From assembly GCA_017452035.1 (NCBI GenBank), contig JAFTNE010000152.1:1-5182 (forward strand): a DNA stretch of 5,182 nt, in the 5' to 3' direction. How positions within the stretch are numbered: the first letter of the stretch is position 1; every line of letters starts with the position of its first letter. The stretch comes from Clostridia bacterium (lineage in GTDB: Bacteria; Bacillota; Clostridia; Christensenellales; CAG-314). The translations under genes and the position numbers were made by a program. This document shows, one piece after another, positions 1-5,182 of this stretch. Under the pieces are notes generated by a model. It did not search any database. It was not told the origin of the DNA and worked only from the letters and a program-made list of their open reading frames with translations.

Positions 1-19
1 ATAAAGGAGGTAAGGATTT

Positions 20-652
20 ATGAAACTTAAAAGATTTAAAGAAATAGCTCTTGACGGCGTTGTTCGTCAAAATCCTACCTTCAAGTTGGTGCTTGGTACT
101 TGCCCTACGTTGGGACTTACAACTGCGGCTCTTTCCAGCTTGGGTATGGGTATTGCAGTAACGTTTGTTCTTATTTTTAGTAACATCATCATCTCGCTAC
201 TACGTAACATCATCCCCGACAAAGTACGTATTCCTTGCTTTATCGTTATCATTGCAACCTTTGTTACAATTGTACGTATGTTCTTGGAAGCATTTGTGCC
301 CGATTTGTATGCAAGTCTTGGTGTATTTTTGCCACTTATTGTTGTAAACTGCATCATCCTTGGCCGTGCCGAAAGTTTTGCAAGCCACAACCCTGTTGGC
401 GAAAGCGCACTTGACGGATTGTTTATGGGTATTGGTTTTACGTTGGCTTTGACACTTATGGGTATCGTTCGTGAGTTCTTGGGCAATGCAAGCTTTATGG
501 GCATTGAACTTTGGGACAAAAACGTATTCTCCATCAGTTTCTTCAGTACAAGTGCTGGCGCATTTTTGACATACGGTTTGTTTATTGCAATCTTTACTGC
601 AATTTACAACGCTGTTGAAAGAAAAGCTCAAGCAAAAGTTGCAAAGGCATAG
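20..652 (+). CDS. rnfE: RnfE, membrane subunit of the Rnf ferredoxin:NAD+ oxidoreductase
   Basis: This is an integral membrane subunit of the Rnf complex, which couples ferredoxin oxidation and NAD+ reduction to Na+ or H+ transport. The protein is 210 residues, normal for RnfE. The family N-terminal motif NPTFKLVLGTCPTLG is present with Cys28, and the second half-repeat has VVNCIILGRAE with Cys111. In the family, these cysteines and the matching pair in RnfA hold a membrane [2Fe-2S] cluster. Hydrophobic segments lie roughly at residues 22-38 (likely a half-helix), 39-62, 71-90, 96-116, 131-150 and 178-198, followed by a basic C-terminal tail. The start is set by AAAGGAGG at 3-10. A TAA at 2-4 could be the stop of an upstream gene, expected to be rnfG, but only that codon would be in the window. 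rnfA follows after 12 nt. RsxE/NqrD are the close paralogues; the rnfE-A-B context favours RnfE. Confidence 0.95.
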   Translation: MKLKRFKEIALDGVVRQNPTFKLVLGTCPTLGLTTAALSSLGMGIAVTFVLIFSNIIISLLRNIIPDKVRIPCFIVIIATFVTIVRMFLEAFVPDLYASLGVFLPLIVVNCIILGRAESFASHNPVGESALDGLFMGIGFTLALTLMGIVREFLGNASFMGIELWDKNVFSISFFSTSAGAFLTYGLFIAIFTAIYNAVERKAQAKVAKA

Positions 653-664
653 GAGGAAGGTAAA

Positions 665-1318
665 ATGACAGATATTCTTGCTATTATCATTGCGGCTTTG
701 TTCTCGCAAAACTTCATCCTTGTAAAGTTTTTGGGTATCTGCCCATTTTTGGGAGTTTCCAAAAAGGTAGATTCTGCATTGGGCATGGGCCTTGCAGTTA
801 CAGCAGTTATGGTATTGACATGTGTTGTAACCTACCCACTTTACACTTTTGTACTTATCCCTTTGGGACTTGAGTACATGGAAATTTTGGTATTTATCCT
901 TATTATTGCTGCCCTAGTACAAATGTTGGAAATGCTCCTCAAAAAGTTTAGTCCAGGTTTGTACTCAGCAATGGGTGTGTACCTTCCTTTGGTAACAACT
1001 AACTGTGCAATTTTGGGTATTGCCGAAAACGTTATCGCAAAGGCTACTTCTGCCGAAAGCGCAGGATTTATCCTCAAAGGTCAATTCTTTGGTCAATGGC
1101 TCAAAGCTCCAGTTTTCATGCAATACTCTATGGGTAGTGCTGTTCTTGCTGGTTTGTTCTACGGTCTTGGCTTTACACTTGCAATTGTATTGCTTGCTGG
1201 TATTCGTCAAAAGGTAGACAAACTCAACCTCCCCAAACCTTTGCGTGGTTTCCCCATTACAATGATCGTTGCTTGCTTTATGGCAATGGCATTTTACGTG
1301 TTCACTTTGATGGCGTAG
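665..1318 (+). CDS. rnfA: RnfA, membrane subunit of the Rnf complex, with an internal insertion
   Basis: RnfA is the partner of RnfE and together they carry electrons across the membrane through a shared [2Fe-2S] cluster. The N-terminus is typical of the family: NFILVKFLGICPFLGVSKK with Cys26, and LPLVTTNCAILG with Cys114, the two expected cluster ligands. Hydrophobic segments fall near residues 3-25, 36-60, 72-93, 97-120, 155-180 and 196-216. The end (GIRQKVDKLNLPKPLRGFPI, about 179-198) also matches the family. At 217 residues it is longer than the usual 190-200. From the recalled E. coli RsxA sequence, Cys to the next conserved GF(S/T)L is 28 residues there and 54 here, so about 26 extra residues sit within roughly 121-154. 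The start has AGGAGG at 651-656, which shares bases with the rnfE stop codon. NqrE is the main alternative family; neighbours make RnfA the better call. Confidence 0.95.
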   Translation: MTDILAIIIAALFSQNFILVKFLGICPFLGVSKKVDSALGMGLAVTAVMVLTCVVTYPLYTFVLIPLGLEYMEILVFILIIAALVQMLEMLLKKFSPGLYSAMGVYLPLVTTNCAILGIAENVIAKATSAESAGFILKGQFFGQWLKAPVFMQYSMGSAVLAGLFYGLGFTLAIVLLAGIRQKVDKLNLPKPLRGFPITMIVACFMAMAFYVFTLMA

Positions 1319-1323
1319 GAGGT
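1316..1323 (+). promoter_or_regulatory. rnfB ribosome binding site fused to the rnfA stop codon
   Basis: TAGGAGGT contains the rnfA stop (TAG, 1316-1318) and the full rnfB Shine-Dalgarno sequence. AGGAGG ends 8 nt before the ATG. The rnfE-rnfA junction at 650-656 has the same arrangement and the same spacing, which suggests tightly coupled translation that helps keep the subunits in balance (inference). Confidence 0.85.
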
Positions 1324-1330
1324 AGACAAA

Positions 1331-2167
1331 ATGATTAGTTTACTTTTGATTGGTCAACCTATCCAATGGTTGTCTGTATTGACTGTTGTAGGTATCATGG
1401 CTGGTGTAGCTCTTTTGTTGGGCGTATGCATCATGCTTATTTCCCACATTTGCCACATCAAGGAAGACCCACGCATCAAGGAAGTAGAAGGCTATCTTGC
1501 TGGCGCTAACTGTGGCGCTTGTGGATATGCTGGATGTGCCGACTTTGCAAAAGCATTGGTTGACGGCAGTGCAGATATCTCTGCTTGTTCGGTAACAAGT
1601 ACAGCAGGCAAAGCAGAAATTTCCAACGTTTTGGGTATTTCCGTAGCTGGTCAAGAACCTACCGTTGCAGTGGTATCTTGTGCTGGTGGTAACCTTTGTA
1701 CCGACAAATACGCTTACCAAGGCTACGGTGACTGTGTAAGTCAAAACATGCTTTCCGGTGGTCGTAAAACTTGCGAAGTTGGTTGCATGGGTAGTGGTAC
1801 TTGTGTAAACGTTTGCCCCTACAACGCATTGGAAATTGAAGACGGTAAAGCTTTTGTAAAGCCCGACTTGTGCAAATCTTGTGGTCTTTGCATCAAGGCT
1901 TGCCCCAAATCTCTTATCAAGCGCGTGCCTGTGTCTGCAAAAGTTTACGTTGCATGTTCCAGTCAATGCCGTGGTAAGGACGTAATGAACGCTTGCAAAG
2001 CCGGCTGTATTGCTTGTGGTAAGTGTGAGCGCGTTTGCCCAAGTGGTGCAATTATTTTGGTAAATAACGTTCCCGTTATTGACTACTCCAAGTGCACACA
2101 CTGTGGTGCTTGCGCTGAAGCTTGCCCACGCAAGTGCATCAAATATTTGCACGGAAAACAAGCTTAG
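1331..2167 (+). CDS. rnfB: RnfB, iron-sulfur subunit of the Rnf complex
   Basis: RnfB is the cytoplasmic-facing iron-sulfur subunit, anchored by one N-terminal helix, and is the likely entry point for electrons from ferredoxin. The 278-residue protein has a membrane segment at about 13-38. A four-cysteine cluster domain follows (Cys61, 64, 69, 86; motif NCGACGYAGC), then Cys117, 123 and 135, which probably serve another cluster. Four ferredoxin-like motifs come next: Cys148/152/158/162 with the wide spacing usual in RnfB, Cys181/184/187/191, Cys226/229/232/236 and Cys255/258/261/265. Cys209, 213, 222 and 269 are additional. The protein ends soon after the last motif, so it lacks the long C-terminal extensions seen in some RnfB proteins. 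It starts 12 nt after rnfA, with TAGGAGGT at 1316-1323, and is the last gene before a terminator, which fits the clostridial C-D-G-E-A-B order. Confidence 0.96.
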   Translation: MISLLLIGQPIQWLSVLTVVGIMAGVALLLGVCIMLISHICHIKEDPRIKEVEGYLAGANCGACGYAGCADFAKALVDGSADISACSVTSTAGKAEISNVLGISVAGQEPTVAVVSCAGGNLCTDKYAYQGYGDCVSQNMLSGGRKTCEVGCMGSGTCVNVCPYNALEIEDGKAFVKPDLCKSCGLCIKACPKSLIKRVPVSAKVYVACSSQCRGKDVMNACKAGCIACGKCERVCPSGAIILVNNVPVIDYSKCTHCGACAEACPRKCIKYLHGKQA

Positions 2168-2181
2168 TCTTTAATAACAAC

Positions 2182-2217
2182 AAAGAACTTGACTAAATTT
2201 GGTCAAGTTCTTTTTTT
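2182..2217 (+). terminator. Rho-independent terminator of the rnf operon
   Basis: A perfect 12-bp stem pairs 2182-2193 (AAAGAACTTGAC) with 2202-2213 (GTCAAGTTCTTT) around an 8-nt loop, and a run of seven T begins at 2211. It starts 15 nt after the rnfB stop codon, so it marks the end of the rnf transcript and separates it from the yfbR operon. Confidence 0.93.
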
Positions 2218-2409
2218 GTGCAATATTTATCCACAAAGAATAATTGATTTGTAGGTGTTTTACGCTGGTGGCATATGCAAAATCACAACAATTATCAAAA
2301 ATGGTTGTATGTAATTGTGGTTGGATACAATGTATTATACAAATGGTTACACATCCAACAAATTACTTTGTTTATCCTAAACAAATAACTATGCAAAAAC
2401 AACAAATTG
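2218..2409. other. AT-rich intergenic region with several short dyads; no gene seen
   Basis: No credible gene is present: the one open frame here (TTG at 2244 to a stop at 2427-2429) has no ribosome binding site and its product resembles no family I know. The stretch holds a consensus DnaA box TTATCCACA (2227-2235). It also has the dyads TTGTAT/ATACAA (2305-2310 with 2325-2330), GTTGGAT/ATCCAAC (2320-2326 with 2353-2359) and TTTGTTTA/TAAACAAA (2367-2374 with 2378-2385). Direct repeats are AAATGGTT (2299-2306 and 2341-2348) and CAACAAATT (2356-2364 and 2400-2408). It probably holds the control region of the downstream operon. Confidence 0.6.
2367..2385. promoter_or_regulatory. Candidate operator: 8-bp perfect inverted repeat
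   Basis: TTTGTTTA and its exact reverse complement TAAACAAA are separated by TCC. The centre lies about 37 bp upstream of the likely -10 element of the yfbR operon, just upstream of where a -35 would be. That position could suit an activator or repressor site. The 3-nt spacer does not match the Rex, FNR or PerR consensus sequences I know, so I name no regulator. AT-rich DNA makes such palindromes fairly easily. Confidence 0.35.
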
Positions 2410-2418
2410 TGCTAAAAT
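2410..2418 (+). promoter_or_regulatory. Probable extended -10 promoter of the yfbR operon
   Basis: TGCTAAAAT fits an extended -10 (TG-N-TATAAT with one mismatch). The matching -35 position, TATGCA at about 2390-2395, is poor, which is tolerated when an extended -10 is present. Transcription would start near 2425, giving a leader of only about 23 nt before the ATG. An alternative weak pair, TTGTAT (2305-2310) and TACAAT (2326-2331), has a short 15-bp spacer. Confidence 0.4.
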
Positions 2419-2432
2419 ATAGCAAATAACTT

Positions 2433-2440
2433 GGTGGAGG
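2433..2440 (+). promoter_or_regulatory. Ribosome binding site of yfbR
   Basis: GGTGGAGG ends 7 nt before the ATG at 2448. It fixes the start, and the resulting N-terminus aligns with that of E. coli YfbR. Confidence 0.8.
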
Positions 2441-2447
2441 AAAACCT

Positions 2448-3020
2448 ATGTATAAATTTTTTGCCTATCTCAACCGAATGAAGTACATCAACCGTTGGTC
2501 GCTTATGCGCTCAACCGTTACGGAAAACATCATGGAGCACAGCCAACAGGTGGCAGTTATTGCTCACGCGCTGGCAATGATTTCCAATACCTACTTTGGT
2601 GGTAATTTGGATGCCAATTCCATTGCTGTCAAGGCAATTTTTCACGAGACAAGCGAGGTTATCACAGGCGACCTTCCCACACCAATCAAATATTTTAACG
2701 AGGAAATTCGCAACTCATACAAGTCGCTTGAACGCTACTCAAACGAGCGTCTTTTGACCTACCTTCCAAGCGAACTTTCAGAAAAGTACGCTACAATTAT
2801 CAATGCTGATGACGAAGAGTACAAGTACGTAAAGTACGCTGACAAAATCAGTGCCTACCTTAAATGCGTGGACGAAGTAAACATGGGCAACTCCGACTTT
2901 ACCTCGGCTAAAAAGACGTTGCGCAAGGAAATTACTGCCTTCAAGAGTAAGGAAGTGGACTACTTTATGGCGCACTTTGTTGAGGCATTTAGCCTAACTT
3001 TGGACGATTTGCAATCATGA
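2448..3020 (+). CDS. yfbR: YfbR-type 5'-deoxynucleotidase (HD-domain family)
   Basis: YfbR enzymes remove the 5' phosphate from deoxyribonucleoside monophosphates in the cytoplasm, using a divalent metal held by an HD domain, and so affect dNTP pools. The 190-residue protein matches E. coli YfbR (199 residues) along its length. Shared parts include INRWSLMR (14-21), TENIMEHSQQVA (25-36), SEVITGDLPTPIKYFN (69-84), KYADKISAYLKC (129-140) and DYFMAHFV (171-178). Metal ligands by alignment are His31, His66 and Asp132. The fourth, the Asp of the HD pair, is Glu67 here (FHETSE). The catalytic Glu of E. coli YfbR (Glu72) corresponds to Glu70. It is the first gene of the second operon, and its stop overlaps the next start by ATGA. 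The family call is firm; activity with the HE pair is inferred, not shown. Confidence 0.9.
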   Translation: MYKFFAYLNRMKYINRWSLMRSTVTENIMEHSQQVAVIAHALAMISNTYFGGNLDANSIAVKAIFHETSEVITGDLPTPIKYFNEEIRNSYKSLERYSNERLLTYLPSELSEKYATIINADDEEYKYVKYADKISAYLKCVDEVNMGNSDFTSAKKTLRKEITAFKSKEVDYFMAHFVEAFSLTLDDLQS

Positions 3021-3673
3021 TTGTTTTTGATAAGGTAACATATCGATACCACTACGAACAGTTTGATATTTTCAAGCAGTTGAGTTTCTCTTTGACGGAG
3101 GATGTCAACACTATACTTTGTGGCGAGCAGGGTGGCAAAAGCTCCATTTGTAAACTTTTGTGCAACCAAATTGCTCCACAAAGTGGCACTGTGACAATTG
3201 ACGGCATACAATGCAACGAAAATGTTGATAACGGCGTGCTGTGGCTACCCAGTAAACCCACGTTTTTTGAGCGTCGCAGTGTGCTTTTTAACATTGCCTA
3301 CCCGTTGCAGGTGCGCAAGGTTGCAAAGTTGCAGAGGGACATCATTGCCAAGCAACTTGCCGAGCAGTTTGGTTTGCCAGCTGATACAAAGGTAAGCAAA
3401 CTCACACCCCAGCAAAAACGCACCCTTGCCATTGCACGTGGTCTCACAGTGGAGCGCAAAGTGGTGCTTTTTGACGACTTTTTTAACGATAAACAACAAC
3501 TACAACAAACACTACAACTATTTCCCGAGACAACAAAGGTCATTTTGACGTCTCACGCAAGCCTTGCAACAGGTCATACCGTGGTTATCGACTGTGGCGA
3601 GTGCATCTTTCAAGGGGATGCAAGCAAAGCAGTTGATGCTTGCCAAGGAATAGTTGGTATCATAAAGGAGTAA
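3017..3673 (+). CDS. Divergent ABC-type ATP-binding protein with altered motifs
   Basis: The 218-residue protein has the overall order of an ABC nucleotide-binding domain, but I recognise no specific family. An N-terminal strand region (FKQLSFSL, 19-26) leads to a P-loop-like CGEQGGKSS (35-43), which lacks one residue or has Cys for the first Gly. The Q-loop region (LPSKPTFF, 77-84) has Ser79 where Gln is expected. The signature is LTPQQKRTLAIARGL (129-143) in place of LSGGQ. Walker B is VVLFDD (149-154), with Asp154 for the catalytic Glu. No SALD-type D-loop is seen; a short Gln-rich stretch (159-168) sits there. The switch His180 (LTSHAS) is kept. It overlaps yfbR by 4 nt with no clear ribosome binding site, so it is probably translated by coupling. 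No permease gene is visible. It may bind ATP with little turnover, or serve a non-transport role; both are inference. Confidence 0.75.
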   Translation: MIVFDKVTYRYHYEQFDIFKQLSFSLTEDVNTILCGEQGGKSSICKLLCNQIAPQSGTVTIDGIQCNENVDNGVLWLPSKPTFFERRSVLFNIAYPLQVRKVAKLQRDIIAKQLAEQFGLPADTKVSKLTPQQKRTLAIARGLTVERKVVLFDDFFNDKQQLQQTLQLFPETTKVILTSHASLATGHTVVIDCGECIFQGDASKAVDACQGIVGIIKE

Positions 3674-3675
3674 CA

Positions 3676-5182
3676 ATGGACGAAAGAGATATTTTTGACG
3701 AAGAGTTTGACAGACTAAACAGTCAACCAGACGACACAACGGATACCTTTGGCAGTTGGTCGAGCTACAACGTACAACCACCTGTGCAACCAACACAGCG
3801 CAAACCACTCAAAATAGTTTTGATAGCCATTTTGATGGTTGTTTGTATTGCCGTTGGTTGGGTGCTTGCAGTGGTAACAAACGACAAAACACCTACTACT
3901 GATAGTGACGATACTCGCAAGGACCTACTAAACCAAGTTATTGACCACATGGACATCAACTTTTATGAGGAAATAACTGACGAGGAGTGGCAACAAGCCG
4001 TTGAGCAGGCAGGTTCTGCATTGATGCAATACGCTGGCGACCAATTTAGCTTTTTGATGTCGCCACAAACATACTACAACTACACCTTCGACGTTGGCAA
4101 CACCTTGACGGCAGCAAGTAGCCTAAATGAGCTGTTTGGTATGACCTACTCAATGGAAACAAAGGGTATGCTTATTTCCAGCGTGATGGCAGATTCCGTT
4201 TCCTACGGCAAGTTACAAGCAGGGGATATGGTTGTAAAAATGAGCAATATCAAGGAGTATGTCCCCATTGACCCATACGGAAAGGTTTTAGACTGGCAAA
4301 CGGATCCATTGTACACCGACAAAATAACTGGGGCGTTGCTCGTACAAAGAAATGCAGATGGCACACCAAAATCTCGCAGTGCAAGTGCAGATCTTATTCT
4401 CGAAGGTGGCACAACGTCGCAAGTGGGTGCATACCTATCATTGGTGTACTCGGCAACCTTCCACGTTTTGCGTGATGGAAAAATTGAACAATTTGACCTT
4501 ACTCGCAACAAGGTGGGTATCCCATATGATGCCAATAACGTCAATCCAAACAAGCGTTACGACTTCAAGTACGTTGAGTATTACTTTGGTAATGACGTGA
4601 CAAATATTTCCACTGTTCCATACAATGGCGCAGGCGCTAGCACCTATCAGTTGCGTGGCTTAGACAACATGCCAGCAGATACTGGTTATGTGCGCTTGGT
4701 GCAATTTGATGAACTTAGCGATGGCGATGGAAATATTATTACAAGTTGTGATAAAGAGCTAAAATTTGCTTTGCAATTATTTAAAAAGAGCAATCTCAAG
4801 TACCTTGTGTTGGACCTCAAAGGCAATCCTGGTGGCCTTGTTGGACTAACTGCCAACATTGCAGGTATGCTAATTCATCCAAACAATTTGTCTGCTGAGC
4901 AAAAAACTCAAGTTGAAACAAAAGCAGGAATTTTTGATACATCAAAACAGAGCCAATACCTCATTACAACGCTTGTTCGTCGTGATGGACAAAAATTTGC
5001 CTACAACGCAGAAAGCTCCTACTACAATTACTTCCCACAAACGGAACTTGCCAACGGCAAAAAACGCATCATTGTGTGGACGGACGGTGGTAGCGCAAGC
5101 GCAAGCGAACTGTTGACTGGAACTCTTTTGGACTATGGTACGGCAGTGCACATGGGCACAAACACCTATGGCAAGGGTATTG
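3676..5182 (+). CDS. Membrane-anchored S41 (C-terminal processing) peptidase with PDZ-like domain, 3' end cut off
   Basis: S41 peptidases are Ser/Lys-dyad proteases that cut envelope or secreted proteins, often near the C-terminus. At least 502 residues are present and the frame is open at the right edge. An acidic cytoplasmic N-terminus (1-41) is followed by a basic flank and one transmembrane segment (45-67), so the bulk lies outside the membrane. GDQFSFLMSP (121-130) resembles the DPYS region of the family. A PDZ-like domain covers about 156-280 (GMLISSVMADS at 164-174, LQAGDMV at 180-186, HVLRDGK at 263-269). The peptidase core follows: GYVRLVQFDE (337-346), LVLDLKGNPGG (377-387) and GGSASASE (471-478). 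By alignment with algal CtpA, the nucleophile is Ser475 and the general base Lys500 in TYGKG, with the same 25-residue spacing. The start follows AAAGGAG at 3664-3670, 2 nt after the upstream stop. Substrate unknown. Confidence 0.9.
   Translation, partial: MDERDIFDEEFDRLNSQPDDTTDTFGSWSSYNVQPPVQPTQRKPLKIVLIAILMVVCIAVGWVLAVVTNDKTPTTDSDDTRKDLLNQVIDHMDINFYEEITDEEWQQAVEQAGSALMQYAGDQFSFLMSPQTYYNYTFDVGNTLTAASSLNELFGMTYSMETKGMLISSVMADSVSYGKLQAGDMVVKMSNIKEYVPIDPYGKVLDWQTDPLYTDKITGALLVQRNADGTPKSRSASADLILEGGTTSQVGAYLSLVYSATFHVLRDGKIEQFDLTRNKVGIPYDANNVNPNKRYDFKYVEYYFGNDVTNISTVPYNGAGASTYQLRGLDNMPADTGYVRLVQFDELSDGDGNIITSCDKELKFALQLFKKSNLKYLVLDLKGNPGGLVGLTANIAGMLIHPNNLSAEQKTQVETKAGIFDTSKQSQYLITTLVRRDGQKFAYNAESSYYNYFPQTELANGKKRIIVWTDGGSASASELLTGTLLDYGTAVHMGTNTYGKGI

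Noticed and set aside
67..709. Antisense frames opposite rnfE
   Set aside because: They lie fully or mostly within rnfE on the other strand and have no family resemblance; codon bias of rnfE explains them.
1340..2161. Long antisense open frame (273 residues, - strand) opposite rnfB
   Set aside because: It is a shadow of the Cys-rich rnfB coding sequence. The product is rich in Thr, Ser, Cys and Asn with no recognisable domain, and rnfB is certain.
2367..2385. Inverted repeat as a Rex operator
   Set aside because: Rex sites have TTGTTAA/TTAACAA-like arms with a wider spacer. The arms here differ and the spacer is 3 nt, so no regulator is assigned.
2244..2429. Small + strand frame (61 residues) in the intergenic region
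   Set aside because: It has a TTG start, no ribosome binding site, an unconvincing product, and it runs through the likely promoter.
2218..2447. Replication origin, suggested by the DnaA box and AT-rich DNA
   Set aside because: Only one box is present and no dnaA, dnaN or plasmid replication gene is nearby.
3491..3520. CAACAA/CTACAA-rich stretch as a microsatellite repeat
   Set aside because: It is a short, imperfect run that encodes the Gln-rich segment of the ABC protein in frame; no longer tandem array is present.
4352..4600. Alternative + strand frame inside the S41 peptidase gene
   Set aside because: It is out of frame with a clearly coding peptidase that has its motifs in order, and its product has no recognisable features.

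Overview
The window reads as a piece of a moderately AT-rich anaerobic Firmicutes genome, probably an uncultured member of Clostridia. This rests on three things: a clostridial-type rnf operon, strong AGGAGG ribosome binding sites with very tight gene spacing, and a 5'-nucleotidase/S41 peptidase neighbourhood. All genes lie on the + strand. I see no tRNA, rRNA, CRISPR array or mobile element.

Region 1 (1-2217) is the 3' end of an rnf operon: rnfE, rnfA and rnfB, each separated by 12 nt, closed by a strong intrinsic terminator. The usual clostridial order is rnfC-D-G-E-A-B, so C, D and G should lie just upstream of the window. RnfE and RnfA are the paired membrane subunits that hold a [2Fe-2S] cluster in the membrane. 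RnfB is the iron-sulfur subunit that takes electrons from ferredoxin. Together with the missing subunits they would move electrons from ferredoxin to NAD+ while pumping Na+ or H+. RnfA carries an extra segment of about 26 residues after its second conserved cysteine.

Region 2 (2218-2447) is about 230 bases of AT-rich non-coding DNA with several short dyads, an 8-bp perfect inverted repeat, one consensus DnaA box and a likely extended -10 promoter just before the next gene.

Region 3 (2448-5182) is a second, tightly packed operon. It holds a YfbR-type deoxynucleotidase (with HE in place of the family HD), a small ABC-type ATPase with nearly every nucleotide-binding motif altered, and a membrane-anchored S41 (C-terminal processing) peptidase that runs off the right edge. 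The first two genes overlap by ATGA and the next pair is 2 nt apart, so they are almost certainly co-transcribed. No permease partner for the ABC protein is visible. The divergent ABC protein, placed between a nucleotide-pool enzyme and a PDZ protease, is the least explained part of the window.
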